Source: an uncultured Prochlorococcus sp.
GTDB taxonomy: Bacteria; Cyanobacteriota; Cyanobacteriia; PCC-6307; Cyanobiaceae
Direction: 5' to 3'
DNA: 64,000 nucleotides
Assembly (NCBI GenBank): GCA_902527105.1
Contig: CABZNT010000004.1
Span: 62,001 to 126,000 of the forward strand
Positions 15,927 to 25,111 of the stretch are shown piece by piece. A program made the position numbers and the translations under genes. Within the stretch, counting starts at the first letter, position 1. Each line of letters starts with the position of its first letter. The notes beneath the pieces are model-generated. The model was not told the DNA's origin. It was given only the letters and a program-made list of their open reading frames with translations, and ran no database searches.

Positions 15927-18149
15927 ATGTTCACATCATCAACAATAATTGATAATCTTAATCAGTCAGAAGGTTTAGAATATAAAAAATTATGCAGATT
16001 ATTAAAAATAACAAAGAAATCTGATAAGGATAAATTAGATATAGCTTTAACAGCTCTAGAAAAACTTGAAATAATTAATAAAAATGAAAATGATGAATAT
16101 ACTTGCATAAAGGATAATGATCATCTTGTCGCCAAAATAAGATGTAGTAGCAAAGGCTATTGCTTTGCTGTAAGAGGGAAAGACAAAGAAGATATCTACA
16201 TTAAAGAAAATCTACTTAACTATGCATGGAATGGAGATAAAGTTTTAGTAAGGATAATAAAAGAGGGATATAGAAGAAGATCACCTGAAGGAATAGTTGA
16301 TTGTATTCTTGAAAGATCAAATCAAATACTTCTTTCTAAAGTAGAAATAATAAACAATGATGTATATGCAATCCCAATAGACGATAGGATCCTTTCTAAA
16401 ATTAAACTTCCAAAAGAAAATAAAAAATACACTTTCAATCCAGACAATAAGAATATAGTAAAAGTTGAAATTGATAGATTCCCCATAGGTCAAGAAGAGG
16501 GACTAGGTCATGTGATACAAGAACTAAAACTAAACAATAATGAAGACTATGATACAGACTTTGTTTTATCTAAAAGCAATATCGTTAAATCATATGATTT
16601 AAATCATATTGAATCAAAAAAAATAGAACAAAGGGAGAGGATAGACCTTACAGATAAAAACTCTTATTTATTCAAAAGTTGGAATTCTAATAATTCTCCA
16701 ATGCTCCCAATGCTTCAAATAGAGCAGGGGAAAAATAAAAATACTAAATTATGGATACATACAAATAATCTTGCTGAAAGAGTAGATCTAAATAGTAAAA
16801 AATCTCTAGAAATATTATTCAAAGGCTTTGAATCATTGCCCTTATTAAATGATTGGCAAAACTACCTTGGTGAAGCCATAAGAAATGATTCTGAATTTAA
16901 ATTTGGTGAAAAGAATGAAGCAATAAGCCTCTGTGTCAATTTAAATAGTGATAATGAAATAATTGATTGGTCATTTCATCTTACTTTAGTAAAGTGCACT
17001 CTTATTGTTGGAAGTGATCATACTAACGCGCTACTATCTAGGAAAAGCAAATCAAGAATAACCTCTCGGGTATTAAAACCTATAAAGGAATATGTCGACG
17101 ATTTAGATAAAATACTAGAAATTTCATGTTCATTCAGAGAAAACCAACTTTTGGAGGGTAAGGTGGAAATTCCTGCGGCACTGAATAAGATTGAAGCACT
17201 AGAAGAATTTTTCATTCACAATCCAGCTGAATATTCAAAAGGATATTTTGAATCATTAAATAAAGAAGATTGCCAAACCTACCTTTCACCAATATTATAT
17301 GAAGCTAATTTAATTTGGTTCAAACATTCAAATCAATATGGCTTAAAAAGTGCTGGATACATCTCAAATGGAATAGATAACGTAAATGCTAATGAAATTA
17401 TCAAATATTCTGAATTTATTGATAATGATGTAGAGCTTAATGAAGATGGCAATTTGACATTTAGTCAAGTAATTAAATTATGTGACGACGATAATAAAAA
17501 AAGAATCATACATAAACTTCTAATTAGTGAATTTAAGGACAATGAAATAAGGTTGATATCTAAAGATCCTGATAATGATGAATCAGAAAAATTATTTATT
17601 TCTCCATGGACAATTCCTGGATTTGACTTCACAAATCTTATAAATCAGTACTGTATTTTTAATATGATAATAAACGGTAAGAAATCAAAGAAAAATAATA
17701 TAAATGGAATCAATATATCTGAGAGTAATTCATTAGAATTAGTAAGTTGGGATATATTTAATTCATCAATTTCAAAAAATCTAGAAATATTATTTAACAA
17801 GTTTTTGATTGATAAACTTAATGAATTCAAGTACAAAGTTAACCAATATAAATCTAATATGATAAATATAAAAAAAGTAAGAAAAGCAGAAGAATTACTA
17901 GGTAATATTTATAGTGGTTTTATTTCATCAGTGCAAACATATGGTTTCTTTGTTGTGATATCAGAGCTAAATGTAGAGGGTTTAGTACACGTAAGTACTC
18001 TTAATAATGATTGGTATGAATACAGGTCAAGGCAAAACCTATTGATTGGAAGAAAATCTAAAAAATCATATAAAGTTGGAGATGCAATAGAAGTAAAAAT
18101 AATAAAAGTCGATATTCTAAAATATCAAATTGATTTAGAATTAACATAA
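15927..18149 (+). CDS. RNase R-like protein with degenerate RNB domain
   Basis: 740 aa. The order is RNase R-like: an N-terminal winged-helix-like segment (~1-70), a cold-shock/OB region (~70-130, SSKGYCFAVRG), a central RNB-like region (~220-560) and a C-terminal S1 domain (~655-740, 'GFISSVQTYGFFVVI...EGLVHVSTL'). The RNB start, where active enzymes read (T)IDxxxAxDxDDA, here reads RIDLTDKNSYLFKSW with no Asp cluster, so Mg2+-dependent cleavage is unlikely. The LWIHTNNLAERVD segment aligns with the conserved strand after the motif. It probably binds RNA as a scaffold or regulator. The active-looking paralogue is at 112-1296. Confidence 0.75.
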   Translation: MFTSSTIIDNLNQSEGLEYKKLCRLLKITKKSDKDKLDIALTALEKLEIINKNENDEYTCIKDNDHLVAKIRCSSKGYCFAVRGKDKEDIYIKENLLNYAWNGDKVLVRIIKEGYRRRSPEGIVDCILERSNQILLSKVEIINNDVYAIPIDDRILSKIKLPKENKKYTFNPDNKNIVKVEIDRFPIGQEEGLGHVIQELKLNNNEDYDTDFVLSKSNIVKSYDLNHIESKKIEQRERIDLTDKNSYLFKSWNSNNSPMLPMLQIEQGKNKNTKLWIHTNNLAERVDLNSKKSLEILFKGFESLPLLNDWQNYLGEAIRNDSEFKFGEKNEAISLCVNLNSDNEIIDWSFHLTLVKCTLIVGSDHTNALLSRKSKSRITSRVLKPIKEYVDDLDKILEISCSFRENQLLEGKVEIPAALNKIEALEEFFIHNPAEYSKGYFESLNKEDCQTYLSPILYEANLIWFKHSNQYGLKSAGYISNGIDNVNANEIIKYSEFIDNDVELNEDGNLTFSQVIKLCDDDNKKRIIHKLLISEFKDNEIRLISKDPDNDESEKLFISPWTIPGFDFTNLINQYCIFNMIINGKKSKKNNINGINISESNSLELVSWDIFNSSISKNLEILFNKFLIDKLNEFKYKVNQYKSNMINIKKVRKAEELLGNIYSGFISSVQTYGFFVVISELNVEGLVHVSTLNNDWYEYRSRQNLLIGRKSKKSYKVGDAIEVKIIKVDILKYQIDLELT

Positions 18150-18215
18150 ATAAATTTTCACAAAATATATTATGGAAATATTAACCAAAAAAATTTAAGA
18201 TAACTTTTTATAATT

Positions 18216-18659
18216 ATGTTTAAGAAAAAATATTTACTTTTAACTCTTTTTTTAATAATTATTTTTCAAATTTTATTATATACAAATAATAACCAGAAGA
18301 CTTCATTTAGATACTTTAAATGGACCTTCAAAGAAGTAAGTATAGGTAAGTTAATCAGTATTTCGTTTTTTTCTGGTTTATTTGTAAGCACTTTATTAAA
18401 TACAACAATTACTAGTACTAGTTTCAGAAAAAAAACTTTCGAAAATGTGGAAGATAATTTTGTATCTAACAATAATGAGGAAGAAATGGAACAAAACGTT
18501 GAGATGCCGCCACAAAGGGATATTAGAGAAACTCAACCAACAATTTCTGTTAATTACAGAGTAGTCAAAAATACTAAGGATAATAATTTTAAAAAAGATC
18601 AAAGTTATTCAAATCAAGATATTAAAGATGACTGGGATAATGCTGATAATGATTGGTAG
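18216..18659 (+). CDS. Conserved two-helix membrane protein with acidic tail
   Basis: 147 aa. Two helices (~5-21 and ~44-62, IGKLISISFFSGLFVSTLL) are followed by an 80-residue cytoplasm-like hydrophilic tail rich in Asn, Glu and Asp, ending DWDNADNDW. The first part resembles small LapA-type membrane proteins, but I cannot assign it firmly. It is followed by the DUF2996 gene. Confidence 0.65.
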   Translation: MFKKKYLLLTLFLIIIFQILLYTNNNQKTSFRYFKWTFKEVSIGKLISISFFSGLFVSTLLNTTITSTSFRKKTFENVEDNFVSNNNEEEMEQNVEMPPQRDIRETQPTISVNYRVVKNTKDNNFKKDQSYSNQDIKDDWDNADNDW

Positions 18660-18718
18660 AAAAATAAATTAATTAAAAAATGTTTTTTTAATTTATAATG
18701 TAATAAATAGTTTTTTTT

Positions 18719-19285
18719 ATGGAAAAGGATTCAGACAAAAATAATGAAGTAAATAAAGAAATATCTGACAAAACTACTGAATCAAACTCTGAGGAAATAA
18801 AAAGACCTAAATCAGAAAAAGTTATCAATATGGATATAAATAATGGTGATTCTGCTACTAAAGTTGTTATAAAAAATGAAATTAATACTCCCGAAAAACC
18901 TATAACAAAACCAAAAAAAGAACTCCCAGTAGAGAAAAAGCCTTTCCAAGAATTTATTAACATACACCTAATTCCTTCACTTACTGAGGAAATTAATAAA
19001 AGAGGATTAGAAATAAACAATATTAACCTCACTAACACAAATAGACCTATTGCTGGAGATAAATGTTGGGTAATAAATTGTGAAATTAAAGATACATGTA
19101 ACTTTTGGTTATCCTTTGAGAAGGATGACATTAGTTCATTAAAAAGTATTTCTTTATCAAAACCTAATCAAAAACCAAGTATTATTGAATCTTTTCTTAT
19201 TGACGAAAAAAGAATTACCCTAAAATTAATTATTTCAAGAGTACTTCAAAGATTGAATGGGCAAAAGTTAATAGGAGTTAATTAG
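18719..19285 (+). CDS. DUF2996 family protein
   Basis: 188 aa. A low-complexity charged N terminus (~1-75, Lys/Glu/Pro-rich) precedes a conserved domain starting KPFQEFINIHLIPSL, with GDKCWVINCEI and a C-terminal helix. This is the layout of the cyanobacterial DUF2996 family. Function unknown. It sits 80 bp upstream of acsF on the same strand. Confidence 0.72.
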   Translation: MEKDSDKNNEVNKEISDKTTESNSEEIKRPKSEKVINMDINNGDSATKVVIKNEINTPEKPITKPKKELPVEKKPFQEFINIHLIPSLTEEINKRGLEINNINLTNTNRPIAGDKCWVINCEIKDTCNFWLSFEKDDISSLKSISLSKPNQKPSIIESFLIDEKRITLKLIISRVLQRLNGQKLIGVN

Positions 19286-19365
19286 AAAAACAATAACACC
19301 AAGTTAACTTTTCCCTCGAAAATACAAATCATAGTAAATAATAGTATTAATAAACCGAATAAAAA

Positions 19366-20538
19366 ATGGCTCAGTCAACTGTTGAATCAAAAAATAAAAA
19401 AGATATTAATAATGGAAAGATACCAGCAAAAGAAACAATTTTGTCTCCAAGATTCTATACAACAGACTTTGAGGCCATGGAAAATATGGATTTATCAATA
19501 AACGAGGAGGAATTGGAAGCTATATGTGAGGAATTTAGGAAAGATTACAATAGACATCATTTTGTAAGAAATAGTGAATTTGAAGGCGCTGCAGAAAAAT
19601 TAAATCCTGAGACAAGAGAGCTTTTTGTTGATTTTCTCGAGGGGAGTTGTACTTCAGAATTTTCAGGTTTTTTACTTTATAAGGAACTTAGTAAGAGAAT
19701 TAAAGTCAAAAACCCACTACTTGCTGAATGTTTTGCTCATATGGCCAGAGATGAAGCAAGACATGCAGGTTTTTTAAATAAATCAATGAGTGACTTTGGA
19801 CTTCAGTTAGATTTAGGTTTTTTAACAGCCAATAAAGATTACACTTATTTCCCTCCAAGAAGTATTTTTTACGCTACTTATTTATCCGAAAAAATAGGTT
19901 ATTGGAGATACATAGCAATTTATAGGCATCTCGAAAAGAACCCTGATAGCAAAATTTTTCCACTATTTAATTACTTTGAAAATTGGTGTCAGGATGAAAA
20001 TAGACATGGGGATTTCTTTGACGCACTAATGAAAGCACAGCCACGTACTGTTAAATCTTTAAGCCAAAAAATTACCATTGGTGGCTCTACTTTTACACAC
20101 CCATTATTTGACTACTTCCATAGGTTTAGATATTTTTTGAATAATCTTCCATTAACATCGAAGTTATGGTCTAGATTCTTTCTGTTAGCTGTATTTGCAA
20201 CTATGTATGCAAGGGATTTGGGAATTAAAAAAGATTTCTATACTTCTCTAGGTTTAGATGCCAGAGATTACGACCAGTTTGTTATTAATAAAACAAATGA
20301 AACTGCAGCAAGAGTTTTCCCTGTAGTAATGGACGTTTATAATAAATCTTTTTATGGAAGATTAGATAAAATAGTCGAGAATAATATGGTTCTTTCCGAT
20401 ATTGCAAATAGTGATCAAATTAAAGTATCTAAAATTTTTAAAAAATTACCTAAATATTTATCAAACGGTTACCAGTTATTAAGACTATACTTATTAAAAC
20501 CTCTTGATAGCAAAGATTTTCAACCTTCAATTAGATAA
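19366..20538 (+). CDS. acsF: Mg-protoporphyrin IX monomethyl ester oxidative cyclase (aerobic)
   Basis: 390 aa. A di-iron ferritin-like enzyme: the DEARH and DENRH metal-binding motifs are visible, with flanking [16 protein letters not shown] and [15 protein letters not shown]. AcsF (CHL27, ChlE) forms the isocyclic ring of chlorophyll at the thylakoid membrane, using O2. Length fits the family and the protein is complete. The pathway partner chlH lies at 33442. Confidence 0.97.
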   Translation: MAQSTVESKNKKDINNGKIPAKETILSPRFYTTDFEAMENMDLSINEEELEAICEEFRKDYNRHHFVRNSEFEGAAEKLNPETRELFVDFLEGSCTSEFSGFLLYKELSKRIKVKNPLLAECFAHMARDEARHAGFLNKSMSDFGLQLDLGFLTANKDYTYFPPRSIFYATYLSEKIGYWRYIAIYRHLEKNPDSKIFPLFNYFENWCQDENRHGDFFDALMKAQPRTVKSLSQKITIGGSTFTHPLFDYFHRFRYFLNNLPLTSKLWSRFFLLAVFATMYARDLGIKKDFYTSLGLDARDYDQFVINKTNETAARVFPVVMDVYNKSFYGRLDKIVENNMVLSDIANSDQIKVSKIFKKLPKYLSNGYQLLRLYLLKPLDSKDFQPSIR

Positions 20539-20569
20539 TCTTTAATACAGAGAAGATTTATAGACTCAT

Positions 20570-21991
20570 ATGCTTTCGTCACAAATCAAATCAAATGAAA
20601 TCGATTTTGGTAGTTGCAATAAAGATTTATTAGAAGAAATTATTTTCTACGGCATTGGACTTGGTGCTGATTTTGTAGAAATATTTATAGAGAATACTGA
20701 CAACTCAAGTGTTTTAGCTGAAGAAGATTTTATTACAAGTGTAAGTCCATCATTTGGAAAGGGTGCTGGCATTAGAATCTTCAAGGGTAAAAAGGATGGA
20801 TTTGTAAGTACAAATGATTTAACAAAGCATGGCTTGATGAGATCGGTATCTCAGGCTATTGAGATGTTAGACATAACAGATAACAAAAGAGAAGTATTTA
20901 GCGGTTTAAATAAACATAGGGACTATAGTTTATCCAAGAAAAAATGGATTAATGAAGTCCCATCTATTCATGAGATAAGTGAAAAACTATTAGTCAGCAC
21001 AAAGTCTTTAAAAAGAAATAATAAAATAATAACTAGAAAAGGAAGTTACTCAAGAAATCTTCAAGAAGTAATTATAGCCTCCAGCGACGGAACCTATGTC
21101 TCAGATATTAGATTGCATCAAACAGTTGGACTCAACCTAATTGCAAGTGATGCCCAATATAGATCTAGTGGAAGTAGAAGATTTGGATCATCAGGTATGC
21201 CTAATGAATTTAGATTATGGGATCACGAAAAAGCAGCTAATGATGTGTTTGAAAGCTCAATGAACATGTTGTATGCAGATTATGTTGATGCGGGACAAAT
21301 GCCTGTTGTATTAGCTAATAAATTTGGTGGCGTTATATTCCACGAAGCCTGCGGTCATTTACTTGAGACTACTCAAATAGAGAGAGGAACAACACCATTT
21401 GAGAATAAATTGAATGAAAAAATTGCACATGAATCCGTAACAGCAATAGATGAAGGGATTTCAGAAGGATCCTTTGGTTCATTATCAGTAGATGATGAAG
21501 GTATGGAGCCCGAAAAATCAGTTCTTATAAAAGATGGTATCTTAAAAAAATTTATATCAGACAGGGCAGGTGAATTAAGAACTGGCCATAAAAGAACAGG
21601 GAGTGGAAGAAGACAAAATTATTCTTTTGCTGCAGCTTCAAGAATGAGGAATACATATATAGCTAAAGGTGAGCACTCTAAAGAGGATTTAATCAATAGT
21701 ATTAGTGATGGTCTTTACTGCAAATCAATGGGGGGTGGCAGTGTAGGTGCTACAGGACAATTTAATTTTGCGGTAGAAGAAGGATATCTTATCAAAAATG
21801 GAAAATTAACTAGTCCAGTAAAGGGAGCAACCTTGATTGGCGAGGCTAAAGAAGTTATGCCAAAAATATCAATGTGCGGAAACGACCTCGAATTAGCTCC
21901 TGGATTTTGCGGATCCATTAGTGGAAGTGTCAACGTAACTGTTGGTCAACCTCATATTAAGGTTGATTCAATCACTGTTGGCGGAAGATAG
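20570..21991 (+). CDS. tldD: TldD metallopeptidase subunit
   Basis: 473 aa. The zinc motif HEACGH lies near residue ~262 (GGVIFHEACGHLLE), followed by the downstream SVGATGQFNFAVEEGYLI and the C-terminal GFCGSISGSVNVTVGQPHI, which are hallmarks of TldD. TldD and TldE form a heterodimeric protease that degrades unfolded peptides and processes modified peptides. Its partner gene follows after 3 bp. Confidence 0.95.
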   Translation: MLSSQIKSNEIDFGSCNKDLLEEIIFYGIGLGADFVEIFIENTDNSSVLAEEDFITSVSPSFGKGAGIRIFKGKKDGFVSTNDLTKHGLMRSVSQAIEMLDITDNKREVFSGLNKHRDYSLSKKKWINEVPSIHEISEKLLVSTKSLKRNNKIITRKGSYSRNLQEVIIASSDGTYVSDIRLHQTVGLNLIASDAQYRSSGSRRFGSSGMPNEFRLWDHEKAANDVFESSMNMLYADYVDAGQMPVVLANKFGGVIFHEACGHLLETTQIERGTTPFENKLNEKIAHESVTAIDEGISEGSFGSLSVDDEGMEPEKSVLIKDGILKKFISDRAGELRTGHKRTGSGRRQNYSFAAASRMRNTYIAKGEHSKEDLINSISDGLYCKSMGGGSVGATGQFNFAVEEGYLIKNGKLTSPVKGATLIGEAKEVMPKISMCGNDLELAPGFCGSISGSVNVTVGQPHIKVDSITVGGR

Positions 21992-21994
21992 GAT

Positions 21995-23347
21995 ATGAAT
22001 TCAAGAGAAATTACAACTCAAATCTCAAAAGCTGCAGATTTCCTAAATCTAAAAAAATGGGATTATGGTGCAAGCTTTTCTAATGATTATTCTGTGCAAG
22101 TAGATAAAGGTGAGGCTAAACAACTTAAGGCATCACAAAAGCAAATTTTAACTTTAAGAGTTTGGAACGAATCTAATTTAGTTGGTATAACAACAACTAG
22201 TGATATCAGTGTATCTGGTATTAAAAAGGCTCTAAATCAAGCGAATATCGCATCTGATTTTGGTAATAAGAATGAAATAACAGAATTCTCACCACTAGCC
22301 AAGGTTCCTATTGAAATTAAGGACGCAAAAAAAAGAAATCCTGTTGGAATTAAAAAATTACTTACGATTTTAAGAGAAGCAGAAATAAAACTATTAGAAA
22401 GCCATGAATCAATAAAATCTGTTCCGTATAATGGTCTATCTGAGAGTTTTTATGAGAGAGTTTATGCAAATAGTGATGGTGCCTTTCGTAGTTATACCAA
22501 AAGTCAAGCTGCACTTTATTTATATGCAAGAGCAGAAGAGAGAAATAAGAAACCTCGTAGCTCAGGTTCTGTAAAACTTGGATATGGAGTTGAAGATATA
22601 GATATAGAGTCGTGCATTAAAGACGCTTCTAATAAAACAATTTCTCATCTAAATTATTCATCAATTAAAACTGATAAATATTTAATATGTTTTTCCCCAG
22701 AATCTTTTTTGACGATCATTAATGCCTTTAGTTCAATGTTTAATGCTAGAAGCATTTTAGATGGAGTCAGCTTATCTAATAAAAATTCCATTGGAGAGAA
22801 GCTATCTACAGAAGCACTCAATATTTATGATGATGGTCTTCACGAAAAGAATATTTCTTCATCACCATTTGATGGAGAGGGAACTCCTACAAAAAGACTA
22901 TGTTTAATAGACAAAGGAAGAATTAAAAATTTTATACATTCTGAATCAACTGCAAGAATATTTAAAACAAACCCTACTGGCCACGCTGGACTAGGGTCAA
23001 AAGTTTCAGTATCTCCTGATTGGATAGTAGTTGAAAAATCAAAGGAAAACTCTGATCTGAAATCATCATTAGAACACTCTACTTATGAGGGAGAATTTGT
23101 TTATATTGAAGAATTAAATGCAATCCATGCAGGTGTCAGAGCAAGTCAAGGTTCATTCTCTCTTCCATTTGATGGTTGGCTTTATAAAAACGGCAAAAAA
23201 ATCTCAATAGAATCTGCAACTGTAGCAGGGGATATCAAATATCTTTTGAAAAATATAGTAAATATTGAATCAAGCCAGGAGGTAACAACAAGTGGGATTT
23301 CTCCGCATATATGGGTAGATGAATTATCAATAACTGGTGACGCGTGA
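21995..23347 (+). CDS. tldE: TldE/PmbA protease subunit
   Basis: 450 aa, homologous in fold to TldD but without HExxxH, as expected for the non-catalytic PmbA/TldE partner. Conserved C-terminal blocks are present: 'FDGEGTPTKRLCLID', 'ARIFKTNPTGHAG' and 'GISPHIWVDELSITGDA'. It starts 3 bp after tldD and its stop overlaps the GTG start of fmt. Confidence 0.93.
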   Translation: MNSREITTQISKAADFLNLKKWDYGASFSNDYSVQVDKGEAKQLKASQKQILTLRVWNESNLVGITTTSDISVSGIKKALNQANIASDFGNKNEITEFSPLAKVPIEIKDAKKRNPVGIKKLLTILREAEIKLLESHESIKSVPYNGLSESFYERVYANSDGAFRSYTKSQAALYLYARAEERNKKPRSSGSVKLGYGVEDIDIESCIKDASNKTISHLNYSSIKTDKYLICFSPESFLTIINAFSSMFNARSILDGVSLSNKNSIGEKLSTEALNIYDDGLHEKNISSSPFDGEGTPTKRLCLIDKGRIKNFIHSESTARIFKTNPTGHAGLGSKVSVSPDWIVVEKSKENSDLKSSLEHSTYEGEFVYIEELNAIHAGVRASQGSFSLPFDGWLYKNGKKISIESATVAGDIKYLLKNIVNIESSQEVTTSGISPHIWVDELSITGDA

Positions 23348-24330
23348 GAATTATATTCTGGGGAACACCTGAATATTCAATTGAGAGCCTTGATATTTTA
23401 GTTAAATCTAAGCACGAGGTAATTGCAGTAGTTAGCCAACCGGATAAGAAGAGATCTAGAGGGAAAAATTTAACCCCCTCACCTGTTAAAAGCTTTGCCG
23501 AGCAAGAATCAATAAAAATTTATACTCCAGCAAAAATCAGAGACAATATAAATTTTATAAATGAACTTAAATCACTATCTTGTGATTTATTTATTGTTAT
23601 AGCTTACGGGAAAATTTTACCAAAAGAGATATTGGAAATCCCAAAATTTGGTTGTTGGAACGCACATGCTTCATTACTTCCAAGATGGCGTGGTGCTGCC
23701 CCAATCCAATGGTCCCTTATCAAAGGCGATGAATTTACCGGTGTAGGAATTATGAAAATGAATGAGGGACTAGATACTGGAGACTTATTATTGGAAGAAA
23801 AAATTAAAATCGATAATGACGATAATTTAAATACACTATCGGAAAAACTTAGTATTTTATCTGCAAAATTATTTTTAAATGCTATATCACTTCTCGAAGA
23901 AAATATTAATAAAAATAAAAATTCTCAATTAACAAAACAAGATACCCTTGGAAGAAAAATTACTTACGCAAGAATGATTGAAAAATCAGACTTTAAAGTT
24001 GATTGGGGAAATGAGGCAATTAAAATTTCTCAAAAAATAAAAGCATTATACCCACGAGCAAATACAACTTTTAGAGGTAAGAACCTAAAAATACTTAAAA
24101 TCAAAGTTTTGAATAGCGATGAAATTAAAAATGAAAAATACCTTTTCACGAGCAATTATTCAAGACCAGGTATTATTCTCGCTGTAATAGAAAATGATGG
24201 AATAATAATTTCAACTAAAACTGATCCGATTATTTTGTTAGAAGCAAAACTTGAAGGCAAAAACATTTCTAGCAAAAAGCAATTGATACAACAGTTAAAG
24301 CCGTCAGTAGGTGAATATCTCTCAGATTAA
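23344..24330 (+). CDS. fmt: Methionyl-tRNA formyltransferase
   Basis: 328 aa from a GTG start that overlaps the tldE stop (GTGA). The formyl-THF domain has the FWGTPEYS start, NAHASLLPRWRGAAPIQ (catalytic Asn/His/SLLP) and EGLDTGD. The C-terminal OB-like tRNA-binding domain follows (~210-328). It formylates Met-tRNA-fMet; the initiator tRNA gene is at 47153. The 3' end shares 4 bp with the convergent terC. Confidence 0.95.
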   Translation: MRIIFWGTPEYSIESLDILVKSKHEVIAVVSQPDKKRSRGKNLTPSPVKSFAEQESIKIYTPAKIRDNINFINELKSLSCDLFIVIAYGKILPKEILEIPKFGCWNAHASLLPRWRGAAPIQWSLIKGDEFTGVGIMKMNEGLDTGDLLLEEKIKIDNDDNLNTLSEKLSILSAKLFLNAISLLEENINKNKNSQLTKQDTLGRKITYARMIEKSDFKVDWGNEAIKISQKIKALYPRANTTFRGKNLKILKIKVLNSDEIKNEKYLFTSNYSRPGIILAVIENDGIIISTKTDPIILLEAKLEGKNISSKKQLIQQLKPSVGEYLSD

Positions 24331-25040
24331 GTTTTAGATTCTTTTTTAGAGAATCCCCAAATGAAAGCTAAAAGAATCAAAAAATAAAAATAATAGTCTG
24401 GAAGAATAGATTCTTTAATTAACGTATTTAGTAATAGTTTAATCCCAACTATTAAGATAGCTACGTAACCTGCTGTTTCTAATCTAGAAAATAAATCTAG
24501 AAGTTTTAGAAAAATCCCTGATGTAAATCTTAAGGCCAATACTCCAATCACTGCTCCAAATATAATTAATATGTATTGATCGCTGATAGCTACTGCAGTA
24601 GTGATACTGTCTATGGAAAAAGCAAAATCAGTAATTGAAAGAAGCGCTACAACCCTTAAGAACTTAAAATTTTTTTTATTATTATTTGTCCCAGTTTCAG
24701 CGTTTTCTAAATCTGAATTTAAAAAAACATTAGAGAAGAATAAGTATATTAAATAAATACCTGCAAAAACTCTTATAAGAATAAACTTTAGAAGAACATT
24801 AGATAATATGATGAGAATAATTCTAAATAATAAAGATATCGTTATACCAATATTTAATGCTCTTGACCTTAATTCTGAACTGTTGAGGGATTTAGTAAGA
24901 GAAGCTAGTGCTACAGCATTATCTGCCGATAATAATAATTCTAGAGCAATTAATATTGGTAAAAGTGTAAAGATTTCGTACCAACTGTCTACCTGATCTA
25001 GTGTGGGTATAAAAGAATTTATTGCGGCTGAATCCATCAA
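24327..25040 (-). CDS. TerC-family membrane protein
   Basis: 237 aa with seven predicted helices. The TerC signatures ELLLSADNAVALA and ITDFAFSIDSITTAVAI carry the intramembrane acidic residues (SADN, SxDS) proposed to bind metal. The family exports Mn2+ or supports thylakoid biogenesis in plastids; the substrate is not readable here. This is a second possible manganese transporter besides the UPF0016 pair. Confidence 0.85.
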   Translation of the reverse strand: MMDSAAINSFIPTLDQVDSWYEIFTLLPILIALELLLSADNAVALASLTKSLNSSELRSRALNIGITISLLFRIILIILSNVLLKFILIRVFAGIYLIYLFFSNVFLNSDLENAETGTNNNKKNFKFLRVVALLSITDFAFSIDSITTAVAISDQYILIIFGAVIGVLALRFTSGIFLKLLDLFSRLETAGYVAILIVGIKLLLNTLIKESILPDYYFYFLILLAFIWGFSKKESKT

Positions 25041-25111
25041 ATATTATTCACAATCAGTATAAAATCTAATATAATGTATCGGATATTTGTAATCAAGATT
25101 GATAACTATAA

